Made by a program: the position numbers and the translations under genes
Shown here: in pieces, positions 24,947-36,634 of the stretch
Layout of the letters: each line of letters starts with the position of its first letter
How positions within the stretch are numbered: position 1 is the stretch's first letter
Assembly: GCA_039881045.1 (NCBI GenBank)
Contig: JAYWVB010000001.1
Coordinates: 744,001-808,000 of the forward strand
Direction: 5' to 3'
Source: Chaetomium olivaceum
Lineage: Eukaryota > Ascomycota > Sordariomycetes > Sordariales > Chaetomiaceae
Length of the DNA: 64,000 nucleotides
Notes under the pieces: generated by a model
What the model was told of the DNA's origin: nothing
Database searches by the model: none
The model's input: only the letters and a program-made list of their open reading frames with translations

Positions 24947-27265
24947 ATGGCGGCCGTCGGCTCTCCACCGCCCTCTGCACCGACCTCGCCTAGCAGTCCC
25001 CGTCGGAAACCTGTTCCCAGTCACCATGCCTTGTCGCCTGCCGAACGCTACGACTGGGGGGAGAACGTCAAACCTTTGCCCGGTGTCCCTGTGTCCGACT
25101 CGCCGAGGTTACGACAGTCTCCCGTATCACCAGTCAAGGTAAATTTCCAACCGAGCGACTGGCCCCGGCCCTCCACCGGGAACATCGAGACGCACCTCCC
25201 ACGCGGCCAACCCGTTCCGGTCCCGGCCATCGACCGTGCTCTCCCCAAGACACCCGACGCTCCAACGCCCCCGCCGCACACGCCCTTATACCAGCCCGCG
25301 ACCGGGTATATGCATAGTTCCATCCCAGATGCCTTGGGTTTGCGGCCTGCATCGAGCGGCACCCAAAAGCCCCTTGCGCCGCAGCCCACCAACGTCCTGA
25401 GCTCCCAGCTCGACAATCTCAGCATGGGCGACCAGCCCGAGGGGAAGGGAGAGAGTCGCAACAGTAGGGAGTCGGATGCCACTGCCAGCACTTCACAGCA
25501 GCAGTCAGCCGAGTCATCGGCCACGACGAGCGCAAGTTCGGTCTCTGGAATTCTTGATGTCTCGGACAACCAAGACAACTCGGCAGATGCCTCCGCCGAG
25601 AGCTCCGTCATTGACGACCCCGCTCTCCGGCCCGATCCTGTGCCCCAACTCCAATATCACCATTCCGCTTTCCTGCCACGCCCTGCCAGCGTGGCCGTAG
25701 CGCAAGACCCAAGAGCCCAATCGAACCCGAACCTAGCCGGGCGCCGCCAACATCAACCGTCACCTCACGCCGACGACCAATTTCAACAGGAGGAGCTCGC
25801 TCCCGCGGCCGCAGTCGGCCTATTCGGTATATTCTGACTTTGGACCGCGCGGGCGTTCCCCCGGCTTCTTGGGCGGCTCACAAGTTCGGGCGCCCTCTGC
25901 GCACTCGAGAAAATCCCCCGAGACGCGGCCGTCTTCGTTCGCGGAATTACTCAACGTACCCTACCCGCAGCCGGCCCCGGCACCCATCACATTCGACAAT
26001 TCGCAGCTGCGGTCCGCCGTGGGCAACAATGCGTCCCTGCTCAGCGCCGAGAAGACGTTGGAAATGTACCGGCAAAATGTGAAGAAGACGAACGACTTCT
26101 CCATCTTATACTCCTTCGCCGTCTTCCTCATCGCTACCGCACAGGAACAAGGGTTGGATCTCCAAGATACCAAGAGGACGAAAAGTCCGAAGCCCGCCCC
26201 CGGAGAAGCCCCCACGTCGTCTCCGTACGACTTGGTGCGGGAGGCTCGTGCTATTCTGCAGAAGCTAGCCAACAATGGTTATCCCTTTGCGCAGTACTAC
26301 CTTGCCGATGGCTACGCCTCGGGCTTGTTCAGCAAAGGAAAGGAGGACTACAACTCGGCGTTTCCGCTCTTTGTGCTCGCAGCCAAGCATGGTCACGCCG
26401 AGTCCGGGTACCGCACCGCGCTGTGTTACGAATTTGCCTGGGGGTGCCGCAAAGACCCCACCAAGGCCGTGCAGTTCCTTCGCACTGCGGCGGCCAAGAG
26501 GCATCCGGGTGCCATGACGAGGCTGGGGAAGGCGTGCTTGTCTGGCGATCTCGGAGAGAAGCGGTACCGGGAAGGCATCAAGTGGCTGAAGCTGGCTTCC
26601 GAAGCGGCTGACACCATCTACAACGCTGCCCCCTACCACCTTGGGTGCCTGTACGAAACCGGATATGGCGACGACGTCTTCCTGGACGAGAATTACGCCG
26701 CCGAGCTGTTCACTCAAGCCGCAGACTTGGGTCATCCCGAGGCGAACTACAGGATGGGTGACGCGTACGAGCACGGCAAGCTCAATTGCCCCAGGGACCC
26801 GGCCCTGAGCGTTCACTTTTACACGGGTGCTGCGGAGCGCGGCCATGCCGCAGCCATGATGGGCCTCTGCGCTTGGTATATGGTCGGCGCCGAGCCTGTC
26901 TTGGAAAAGGACGAAGAGGAAGCCTACGAATGGGCACGGAGGTCGGCTGAGTTGGGTAGGTTCTGTCAGCGTAACGTCCCGCTACAAGTGTAATGCTAAC
27001 CAAGGGCGTCCAATGTTTAGGCTACGTCAAAGCGCAGTACGCTGTTGGCTACTTCACCGAGATGGGCATCGGATGCCGGCGGGATATCCTCGAAGCCAAT
27101 GTCTGGTACGTCAAAGCTGCCGATGCGGGCGATGATCGCGCGAAGCAACGCCTTGCCGCCATCCGTGCTGCCATCAGCGGAGGGACACCAATGGACGTCG
27201 CGCCGCCTCGGAATGCTAAGGTCAGGAAGAGCGGGGGGAGAATGACTCCAAGGAGTGCATTGTAA
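24947..27265 (+). CDS. Sel1-repeat chitin synthase activator (Skt5/Chs4 family), one frame break
   Basis: Likely regulatory partner of Chs3-type chitin synthase, which in yeast binds and activates Chs3 at the bud neck. Exon 1 24947-26955, intron 26956-27020 (65 bases, TGCTAAC branch, TTTAG), exon 2 27021-27265. The first 300 residues are Pro/Ser-rich and disordered. About seven Sel1/TPR-like repeats follow (residues 425-735), with the family's A-x-x-G spacing, e.g. PFAQYYLADGYASG and AESGYRTALCYEFAWG. An extra C in the CCC run at 25802-25804 breaks the frame; removing it gives EELAPRPQSAYSVYSDF and a 750-aa protein with 751 codons exactly. The C-terminus (MTPRSAL) lacks the CaaX prenylation box of yeast Chs4. 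It could be any paralogue of the Skt5 family. Confidence 0.85.
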
Positions 27266-28422
27266 TGTGAGGAGGTTGGTGTTATGGGGGAAAAGAAAAA
27301 AGGCCGAGGATACAAATCCAGACTTCGACATGGCAAGGGCCGGCGGATTGGACTTGGGTAATGGTTTAATACGACATCGTCAACTCGCGCCTCGCGGCCC
27401 AGCCGAACCAGGGGGGTTTGGTTCCTCATGGGCGAGGATGATCGATGGTCATGGACGGTAATTTTGTTTCTATTTTCCATTCTCTCTCCCGCTCGAGGCG
27501 AGCTTTTGGATACCTCGGCGGCGCCGACTGTACTGTCATGACTCGATTTCTCAAAACAAAAACGCCAGGGTTGAGGTCGACCATGCCCAGAAACCAACCT
27601 CTCGCAGCCCGACATGGGCCAGGGGCTCGCCACCAACAGATTTTCTTCTTTTTTCTTCTCTTTCTTATTTCTCTTTTCTTTTTTCAATACACTCGGGCAA
27701 ATACATCTGCATGGGCACTTCGAGGGGTAGAAATGAGCATGAGAAGAAGGACGGGAGCGGGCTTTGGGCCCCCTGTTTATTCTCTACATCCTGGCACACT
27801 CCTTTCGTGCTTTGGCGTCGGTTTGCGGAATTTATGATTTGGATTATTCAATATGCCTACCTACCGAGTCGCGGTGAGGTGAGGCGAGGAAGAATGGACA
27901 AGACTTGTACATATGGAGAAAGAAATTATAATTATGGTGTTCTTGTGTCACTCGGTATCCCGTGGGCGGCGTCGTGGGGAGTCCGTCGACTCGAGGCTTG
28001 GAAGCATTCTGTTAGCTCACCACTTTCTCATCAGCGTGTTCCGGTTAAAAAGACTAGCTTCTAGAATTTATGATACAGCGAAATAGTCTATATACAACAA
28101 GTCTTCATGAGCGAAAAAGAGCCGAGAAATCGTCACCAGCAAGGAAATGAAACCATCGCATTGACACAACATGCTTGACCGAGAAACAGAAAACTCGCCA
28201 GAAATATCGGCCGCTCCAACGCCGCGCTCATCGGTTCTAGTCCCTAATATCCCACCAACCTAGCCCTTCCCATGTCTATCAACCAACCGTCTTCCCTCTA
28301 CTACCTACCTACCACAGACCCACATACCCCAAGCCCTTTCTTCCATTTTATCTTCTCCCTCCCCTTTCCGTTTCCCCTTTCCCTTTTCCCTTTCTTACAA
28401 CAAACAGCCTAACCCTCCTTCT
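27266..28422. other. Convergent intergenic region, activator gene / sugar transporter
   Basis: About 1.2 kb between two 3' ends, with T-rich and CT-rich tracts (for example 27643-27686 and 28340-28396). No gene supported. Confidence 0.5.
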
Positions 28423-30593
28423 TCACAAACCCCTCAGCTTAGTCGTCGACCACGCCGCGACCAGCGAGCTCAGCGCGCCGATAAACATGCACACGGCGAT
28501 GGCGTTGGGGCCCGTGGGGTCGCTCTGCTCGGCCGGGTGGGCCTCGGCGGCCAGCTCGGGGCTCTTGCCGGGCTCGAGCAGGGAGAAGACGGCGCCGGTC
28601 ATGACGGTGCTGAGGAACTGCGGGATGGTGACGTAGATGTTGAGGATGCCGAAGTAGATGCCGCTTAGCTCGCCTGTTGAGCTGTGTGCCCCGGCTGTGG
28701 CGGTGGTGGTGGTGGTGATGCCGGTTTCGAGGAGGCCGCTGCCGTCCTCTAGGCGGAGCATCTCGATGCTGCTGGGGTCGTTGGAGAGGCGGCGGGAGGT
28801 GGGGCGGATGGCTGGAGTGGTATCGGACGCGCCGCTGAGCTTGTTGACCTCTACGCCGAGGAATGTGACGGGGGCCCATTGCGAGACGCACCAGGGGATG
28901 CCGCAGAAGGCGACGATTATGGTGGCGAAGCGGAACGAGGTGGCGAAGGGGGTGAAAAACATGGCGAGAGCAAACAGCACGTTGCTGGCGATCCAGGCGG
29001 TCAGCAAGTCCGGCTTGACCTTGTTGAATGTCTCGATGAAGGGGGCAAGGCTGGCGGGCGGCCGGTGTGTGAAGGTTTCGTCTTCCGGGGCCTGGATCAG
29101 AGCGGGGAGAATCCAGGCGCTGATGAAGGAGACCGTTGAGTACACGGTCAAAGCCATGCTTCCAATACGGCCCATGTCACCGAGAGCATCGTTCGAGTCC
29201 CTGGCACTGGGCGACACATCATAACGGAAATAAGTCTCGCCGACCCAGGTGCTGCTGTAAATGATGAATGGGAACCAGCCGATCCAGGACCAAAATACAG
29301 CGTTACAAATGCCCCTGATACGAGGAGGGAGGGTCAAGACGGTGGAATAAATCTGCCGCACGACCTTGAAACGACCCTGGGCCCGCCGAGGATCGTGCCG
29401 TACCGAGACAAGAATACGCTCCGTGACGGCCCAGCAAGTGATGCCCGAGGTAAGCAGCATCCCCAGGGCAGCAATGACGGTGAGCTGTTTGAACTGGGTG
29501 TCCCCAAGCCTCGGACCGAAGATCTGCACAAGGTCCAGGGCTCCCATGGCGTAGCCGATGATGTGCCCCAGCGAGTTCATCCGACTAGCTGGTAGCGGTG
29601 TCAGCATCAATACATCGATAAAAGAACGGCGAAGAGAGCTTACACCAGGCAGCGCCAGTCTGCTGTTTATGAATGGGCAAGGTGTCTACAAGCAGACTCC
29701 TCGCACAGGACATGACTTGAGAACGTGATGTTAGTGGCACGAGGGAGCTGGGGCAGGGGTGCATGTTCTCTCACCTGCGTTGATGGAGAAGTCGACGCTA
29801 TAAAGCGACAGGACAGCGATCATGATGGTCAATACCCGCGCCGTATCGGGGTCGAAGATGAAGGAAGCAACAATCTCCTTCGTGAAGCCCAGGGTCAGCA
29901 GGCTGAGGGCAACAATGATAGAACCGATAGCGATGATAGGCCGTCTCCTGCCCCATTTTGACGTCGATTCATCTGCAACCACCCCTATTATGGGTTGCAC
30001 GATTAAGCCCGATAGGGGGCCCGCAACCCAAACCAACGACGTCTGCCCTTTGGATAGGCCAAGCGAGAGAAGATATGGCGTACAGTCTACGCATGCGGTG
30101 TTAGTGTGAGGTCCATATTCCGAGAGTCGGCAGCAGGTGGGCAACGTACATGTCATCTCAACACCCCAGGTGAAGCTACAGTCAACAAGTCAGCAATTAC
30201 ATGCTTCATGTCAATGTAGTGCACATGCACGGACGTAATACCGATGGAGACGCATGTCAACAACACCATGCGCACCGTCTCGGAACTGCCCTCCACCCTC
30301 GGCTGCCCTGACCATGTCGACATCTTAAAAATGTCGTCGTCGTCGTTGTCGGACTGACTGCTGTCGGCGCTGCCACCTTGACCAAAGTTGCTATCGTGAC
30401 CCTGATCGTTGGGATCCCAACCATAAAACCTCCCGATATCGTCGAGGGATAGCCTCTCGGTGTCTCGGATCTGGGTTTCGGGCGATTCGCTCGTCAGACA
30501 ACTGTGCGTCCCGTGTTGGCGACTACTGCTCGGCGCAAGGAGCTTCGAAGCTCGTGTGGTCGAATGCGATCTGACCGTTATATCGTCTGCCAT
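28423..30593 (-). CDS. GPH-family disaccharide/H+ symporter (Sut1-like)
   Basis: Plasma-membrane sugar transporter of the glycoside-pentoside-hexuronide group of the major facilitator superfamily, related to S. pombe Sut1 and plant sucrose carriers. Five exons fit: 30593-30235, 30175-30150 (only 26 bases), 30086-29775, 29715-29644 and 29588-28423; introns 55-63 bases; total 645 codons, 644 aa. The joins restore the family's first helix (GITFTWGVEMTYCTPYLLS) and the DFSINA / LLVDTLP segment. Conserved GPH motifs include GPLSGLIVQPIIGVVADES and SKWGRRRPII. About 12 membrane helices are expected. The N-terminus is a hydrophilic tail of about 100 residues with an Asp run, and the loop around residue 540 is Ser/Thr-rich. 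Substrate is probably sucrose or maltose; this is inferred from family only. Confidence 0.88.
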
Positions 30594-30966
30594 GAAGACT
30601 GCGTGTTAGCGCAACCAGCCTTGCCTTGACAGCTCGTCAATAGCCAATGTTGGCGCCGGTAGACGATCAGAGAGTACAAATAGCGAAGGACAGATTTCTC
30701 ACCATATCAAGACATCGGTAGTAGCACTTGCTCAGACAAAATCATCGTACAAGATTGGGCACACGAGCACACGAGCACAATCGCGGATGGCCTGGCGTTC
30801 TGCGACAAGCTGCTTGCTGCTGATTGCGATGTGCGATTTGGCTAGTTAGACACGGATCGGGTTCGGTTGTGCGACAGTGGGTGGTTGAATCGATAGGTAC
30901 ATGTACAACGAGTGACGAGAAATAAAAGACAAAACGATGGTAAGCGAGTGGAAGGATATGCGACAA

Positions 30967-30986
30967 GACAGGACAGGACAGGACAG
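30967..30986. repeat. (GACAG)4 microsatellite
   Basis: Four perfect 5-base units upstream of the transporter gene. No function implied. Confidence 0.8.
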
Positions 30987-31771
30987 ATGGGCTGAGTGAG
31001 TCTGGAAACACGCACAGCTGTTATCTATCTTTTTGGTGGGCCATTGCATCAACGCCGCGGTGCCAAGCCAGCCTGAGGGCCAGAGCTGCGCGGCAGGCCC
31101 ACTGTGAATAGGGGCCGCTGTGATTCCCAGGGCCGCTGGTTAGGTAAGAGATGGGGCAATCCCGTATGCAAGTAACGACGGAACCACTGGAAACAACCCA
31201 GGGGGCTTGGCCGCCCATTTGACACTCATTGAGCTGTCGGTCAGAATGTCCAGGGAAGAGGCTGTCAGGGGTTGACAACGTGGATTACAAGGACCAAAGG
31301 CCCGGGGGGGGCAGAATCCCGAACTGCGAAACCGGGCTGTGCTGCAGTCGTTACTTCGTATGCCAGTATGTATAATAAACAAACGTCTTCTTTATATTCA
31401 TGAAGCACAGCCATTTCGAGTTCGTCTCACGAGGTTGCGGCCCGGCCCGTTGTTCAATTCGAATGCCCAATACAAGCAAGCATTGATCGATAAGCGGCAG
31501 TGAAGATTAAGAGAGGATTCGTCCGCTTTGAGGTAGTCAGCCTCATTAATAATATGTACCTGGCAGGTGGTCGCGGGTATTTCGGGGTGGTATAAAGTAA
31601 TACGAAAACCTACAAGGTACTCTCCGTTTGCGCGGAGTTGCGGGTCTCGAGTGCCTCGCACACAGAACACGGAACGACGCGAGATGCGGGTTACCCCACC
31701 ATGGTTGACGCGGGGCACCATTGACAGCACTCCGATCTAGGAACGTGGGCCATCCAAAAAATCGACCCCTC

Positions 31772-31777
31772 TGACTC
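31772..31777 (+). promoter_or_regulatory. Possible CPC1/Gcn4-type half site upstream of HIS1
   Basis: TGACTC lies about 417 bases before the HIS1 ATG. Cross-pathway control factors of the Gcn4/CPC1 class bind TGASTCA and regulate histidine genes; here the seventh base is G, not A. A six-base match can arise by chance. Confidence 0.2.
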
Positions 31778-32188
31778 GACAGCTCGAATCAAGGTATTGC
31801 GGTCCGTGATATCTCCCTGCTTTGGTTTCTACAATTTCAACGGCGGCTCAAGACTCATCTACCTCCTCCATAGGCAGTAGACTCCCATATCGCGCAATTG
31901 AACCATCGAGTATAGCCGCTGTGCGACAAAGTAACATACATACATACAAACAAGTGCGTGGGGGGAAACCACTAATTTGCACCTTCTCGTCGCAAACTCC
32001 CTACCTACCCCTCCATTACCGACCCCGGCATCCCTCTGCCGTGTCTAATGCGCATCCTATGAACACTTGTGCTAACAATATCCAACTTAGGAGTGCGCTG
32101 GTTCTGCAGTCTGCTTGCGCCATATCCACGCCATCCTACCCTGAGTAAATTTGACAACTCCTCCGTTCCGTCACCTACCTTGGCCACC

Positions 32189-33521
32189 ATGGATCTGGTC
32201 AACCAGTTAGTTAACCCCCATCCCCCCATATACCTCTCCCGCCCTCTCTCCAGCTACCCCCCATGCCGTTCCCTCCTCCTCTCGCTTTCTCTCCCGGCAG
32301 CTCAAACTCCCCGTCACCATGGCTCATGAGCTGATCCCCCTCGGAAGCCTAGAAGGCCGGCTGCTCTTCGCAGTACCCAAGAGTGTGTTCCGCCCACAAT
32401 GGCTCCCTCGTTGGAGCTCACCTCCTGGAACCCCGAATGCTGACCCCCAACCTCAAGAGGGTCGCCTTCTCCAAGCGGCCTTGAACATCCTCGAAGGCGC
32501 CGACATCCAGTTCCGCCGTGAGAACCGCCTCGACATCGCCCTCGTAAAGAACCTGCCCATCGCCCTCATCTTTCTCCCGCCGCCGACATCCCCACCTTCG
32601 TCGGCGAAGGCCGCGTCGACCTGGGCATCACGGGCTACGACCAGGTGCAGGAGCACGATGCTGGCACCCGGGCGCTCGCGCGGGCCCGCCGCATGAGCAA
32701 CGAGTGGGACCCTAGCCGCGGCCCCGGAAAGCCCCAGGGCTGCGAGACGGTGCTGGACCTCGGGTTCGGCTCCTGCCGCCTGCAGGTCCAGGTGCCCGCC
32801 AAGGGCGAGTACGCTGAGGGCAAGGACCTGATCGGGAAGAACATCGGCACCAGCTTCGTCCACCTCGCGCACGAGTACTTTGCGCGCCTCGAGCTCGAGC
32901 AGGAGGGCATCACTGACCCCGTCCGCGCCGAGGGGAGGAAGCTCCGCACCAAGATCATCGAGCTCAGCGGGAGTGTCGAGGCCGCCTGCGCGCTGGGCGT
33001 CGCGGATGGTATTGTTGATCTGGTTGGTGAGTGCTTACCATACCTCTCTCACTTGCCCCCTCCCTCCCCGGGCCTCTTCAAACCAACCCCAGCCCAACTA
33101 TCTCACCACACCCCCTCTGACCCAAACTAACCCCACTCCCACAGAATCCGGCGAAACCATGAAAGCCGCCGGCCTCAAAGCAATCGACACGGTCGTAGAA
33201 ACCTCCGCCATCCTCATCAAGTCCAAAGCCCCCAGCAACCCGGCCCTCGTGGAGCTCATCGCCTCGCGCATCCGCGGCGTGATCACGGCGCAGCGGTTCG
33301 TGCTGTGCCAGTACAACGTGCCGCGGGCCAAGCTGGCCGACGCGACGCGAGTGACGCCCGGCAAGCGCGCGGCGACGGTCACGGCGCTCGACGAGGAAGG
33401 TTGGGTCGCCGTCAGCGCCATGGTCGAGAAGAAGCGCATCGCCCCCGTGATGGACGACCTCGTCGAGGTGGGCGCGACGGATGTGATTGTGCTGGATATC
33501 CACAATACTAGGAGTAGCTGA
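32189..33521 (+). CDS. his1: ATP phosphoribosyltransferase, first step of histidine synthesis, one frame break
   Basis: Joins ATP and PRPP to phosphoribosyl-ATP; cytosolic, feedback-inhibited by histidine. Four exons: 32189-32205, 32348-32382, 32458-33026 and 33145-33521. The 17-base first exon splices to give MDLVNHLEGRLLFAVPKKGR, whose first seven residues are identical to the start of yeast His1 (recalled). The catalytic HisG domain includes NRLDIALVKNLPIALIFLP and DLGITGYDQV; the C-terminal regulatory HisG_C (ACT-like) domain covers roughly residues 230-332. One C is missing from the run at 32576-32578, between IALIFLP and AADIPTFVGEG. With it restored the CDS is 333 codons (332 aa). The break is in the most conserved part of the enzyme, which argues for sequence error. 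Confidence 0.92.
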
Positions 33522-33537
33522 GTAACTACTACCTTGT

Positions 33538-33552
33538 GGGTGGGTGGGTGGG
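33538..33552 (+). other. Canonical G-quadruplex motif in the HIS1 3' UTR
   Basis: Four GGG runs each separated by a single T, on the sense strand 16 bases after the stop codon. One-base loops make this the most stable class of predicted quadruplex, in DNA and RNA. Whether it folds or acts here is unknown. Confidence 0.6.
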
Positions 33553-33991
33553 TGGTCGGTTAGAGAGAAGAGATATTGTTGGAATAGAGAAAATTGAGGC
33601 GTCTGTGGAGTGTTTCCAGCCTGTCTGTCCGAACAACCATTGGATGATACAAGTGTGAGTTTGACAAAGTTGAAATCGCTTTGAACTAACCGGCGCCGGC
33701 TCTGGCTGTATGGATGAAATTGAGTTGTAAGTCTGCCCCCCCTCCTCCTTCTAACGATAGCCGGTGAGAAGACGGACGTAGTCCTTCCACCTCTTCACCC
33801 ACCCCCATTCATCATCTCCCCGCACCAATGGAGAGCATTTCAAGGACGCAAAGGTAGGGATTCAGTGTACAATTCCTGTCAATCAGTCTTGTTGTGTATG
33901 CAGCCAACCCCCTACTCAGAATAGGGGTATCAATCAACAAAAGAATACATAGCGTTGCGTGCGCTTCCCCAGGCAGCCTCAAACGCCGCCG

Positions 33992-34005
33992 CCCCCCCCC
34001 CCCCC
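33992..34005. repeat. C14 homopolymer
   Basis: Fourteen consecutive C bases, preceded by a short GCC-rich stretch. Length is likely unreliable given the homopolymer errors elsewhere. Confidence 0.8.
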
Positions 34006-34306
34006 TCCCCTTCTACTGCTCCATCTCCATCTCCAGAAAGCCGGCCCAAGGAAAGTTAAGTGAAAGGACGGGAAGGAGAAATGAGAAAAAGAAGAGCGAT
34101 GTATCATGTAACACGGGCACTTCTTGCCAGCCACCACTTCCTCTCCGCCAAGGTCCATCTCCCATTCAGGGGTAAGGAAAGGTAAGGTAACCAAGCCAGA
34201 AAGCTCCAAACCGGGTTGATTAGACAAGTGAATAGTTACAGGGGAAAAAAGAACACAAAAGAGGGTATGGGCCTCCGACGGAGATGTGTGTATCTTCGCC
34301 ACAAAA

Positions 34307-36634
34307 TTAATAAATGGGCCGGCCCTCCTCCCACTTCCGATGGACAGCCTTGCGCTCCAGCGCACTGTCCTCCCCCTCCCCTTTGACGTCCGGGCCCCAC
34401 GACACACGGGCACCCCCCTTGCGCCGACGGACGGCCAAACCGTCACCGGCAGCAGCACTCAGCCTGCTGGGCCCTATCCACTCCCAGGCCCTCCCCACCT
34501 CGCCGTTGCGGCCCTCGCGCTGGCCCGTGCGGACGTTGCTGTTCTGCTCGACGACGGCGCGCACGCGCTGCCAGAGGCGCTCGCGGTCCGCCAGACGGTG
34601 CAGCGAGCGGAGCACGTCGTCGCGTAGGTTCGGCAGGAACAGGAAAGCGTCGTCATCGCCGGTTTCGAAGGCAACCTCCTTCTGGCTCGCGAGGCGGTCG
34701 AGGACCTCGTCCACCAGAGCGGGGATCTGCGCCGCCAGGGCGCGGTTGTTAATGAAGCGGCGACGGCCGTACAGCATGGACAGAACCAGGAAGATCACTC
34801 CACCAATGCTGAGTCGATGTCTAGCCACTCCGAGCTTGACCGACCGCCGGAGCGCGCAGGAGTACGAAAGGCTAGCGAGAGAGCTGGACGATAGCTTGGT
34901 AGCTGGAAAGGCGGAGGGATCTCCGGTTCTATGGGTCCGGCGACAGGTCTGGTTAGTCCTATGGTCAGAAACTTGATGTGTGAAGGTAACAAAACGCAAA
35001 CATGACGGTCTAGGTCCGGGTAGGAGAGGAGTAATGCAAAAGGATAGGAACACTTACGCTGGGGCCTCGGGCTCCTCCTGCTTGACCTCGACTTCCTCTC
35101 TGGCCTTGACTTCGCCAATGGCGGCGCTCCACAGTTCGTCGAATTCATCGGCAGCCATTCTCTTGCTGCGCTTCTTGTTGAGGATCTCCTTTAGCTCTTG
35201 CTCATCCATGGCGGGGCTGTCTAGAGGCTCACCCTCGGGCTCGAGGGGCTCGCCACACTCGTACTTGGCCCTCCGTTCACGCAGTTCCTCAACGGCCTTG
35301 TCGGCGACAGCCTGGACACGCCGGACCTTCTCGCCATCAGGTTCGCAGGTAGGCGGGAGAGGAACGAGACCGCCAAGGGAAAGTGGGTGAGGTTTCAGGA
35401 TGAAGTCAGGCTCGCACCGAGCCGTGAAGTCTTCGTAGCAGTACGCATGCGGCGGGCAGGGTTCGCACTGCGGCTCGAGAGCACCGGTAAGGTAATCGGG
35501 TACCTGGAGGCTCTGGATATCGCCGATGTCATACTTGGCGCCCAATTCGACAGCCCACTCCGGAAGTTGGATGCTTGTCGGGATGAGCAGGGTCGGTTGC
35601 CGGCCAAGCCCACAGTATCCTACTGCCATCTTCTCCTGCCTATACCAGGCGCCGTAAGCAACGAGAAGAGTTGTCACGAGGACCCAGAATGGGGTAGACA
35701 GACTCGAACTGCGCTTGGTGGGCTGCGGTGCTTGTCGGGCAATCGCCACTTCGGGGTGAGCGGCCTCTTCCTGGGTGAGCGCCAATTGCTCATCCGGAGT
35801 GAACTCCTCATCAGGCTCCATCTCCATCTCAGGTGTTCTTGGCCTTGGGACCCGCCCGAGGGGGATCTCAAGATCCCGAGAGACGGTAGAAGGCTCATGT
35901 TCGTCAACGAAGGCATACCCATCCGTCCGCCGGCGCGCAGTGGAGGGCGTTTGTCGGAGAAGGGAATCTAACCCGGCTGTCTTGCGGCGGTTGGTGGGAG
36001 TTTTTAGGGGAGAAGCCGGCGAGTTGGTTCCGCTCTGGAAGGGGTTGTCGCTGCTGAAGACGCTGGCGGCCTGGGGTGTCTGCTTGAAAAAGACTCCTTC
36101 CTCCTCTGGTGGCTCCAGCTTAGGGACGGGGGTCATGCGCCGGTCACGCCTCACCGACCGAGGCGGTTCGGCATCGTTGCCTGTATCGGTGTCGGACGCG
36201 GTTTGCAATTGAGCACTCGTGGACCGCGATTGCCTCTTGCGGGGGCTCTCTCTAAGCGGCGCGGGTGTCGTGGGAACGTGGTCGGGTTCCTCGGACTCGC
36301 GCTTCACCCGGGTCACCTTCCTGGGCGAGCGGGACCGCCTTGTGGACGGCGGCGGCGGGGGCATCACGTCGTCATTGAACTCGGTGCTTGTAGTGCTCTG
36401 GGAGTCGGCATCCACAATGCCTCTGCTCATGCGCTTCACCCGGGCGCGAGTCGCCAAGAGCTGCTTCGATTGTGGCTGGACATGTTCGTTGAAGAGATCA
36501 ATGAGCTGAGGTTTCTTAGCCTGGGAGGGATAATGGATGTTGTGGGTGACGAGAATAGAGCGCAGGCGCGGGACGGTCAGTGACCATGGGTCGAAGTCCG
36601 GTTGCAGGTAATCGGCGCTCTCTGAGTCCGACAT
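34307..36634 (-). CDS. src1: Inner nuclear membrane protein of the Src1/Heh1 (Man1) family
   Basis: Two exons: 36634-35058 and 34928-34307, with a 129-base intron (GTAAGT, ACTAACC branch, CATAG); 733 codons, 732 aa. The N-terminal residues 13-53 form a HeH/LEM-like helix-extension-helix fold (DPWSLTVPRLRSILVTHNI), the chromatin-facing module. A long basic and Ser/Pro-rich linker with nuclear-localisation-type clusters follows, then a membrane helix near 315-331 (FWVLVTTLLVAYGAWY), a Cys-rich lumenal segment (EPQCEPCPPHAYCYEDFTARCEP within 385-410), a second helix near 562-578 and a C-terminal MSC winged-helix domain. Family members tether telomeres and rDNA and survey nuclear pores. Both domains are present, so orthology to Src1/Heh1 is well supported. 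Confidence 0.9.

Larger units (their letters stand above)
30594..32188. other. Divergent intergenic region, sugar transporter / HIS1
   Basis: About 1.6 kb of shared upstream DNA. It holds a (GACAG)4 repeat at 30967-30986 and a single TGACTC core at 31772-31777, listed separately. No gene recognised. Confidence 0.5.
33522..34306. other. Convergent intergenic region, HIS1 / Src1-like gene
   Basis: About 790 bases holding a G-quadruplex motif just past the HIS1 stop and a C14 run at 33992-34005. No gene supported. Confidence 0.5.

Noticed and set aside
28439..28891. His/Arg-rich frame inside the transporter gene
   Set aside because: Shadow of the real transporter frame, as are the other long frames opposite or inside known genes.
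31398..31730. 110-codon minus-strand open frame
   Set aside because: Weakly protein-like but without domain, context or splice support.
32571..32585. Programmed ribosomal frameshifting as the cause of the frame breaks
   Set aside because: Breaks go in both directions, at unrelated sequences, in unrelated genes whose relatives are not recoded.
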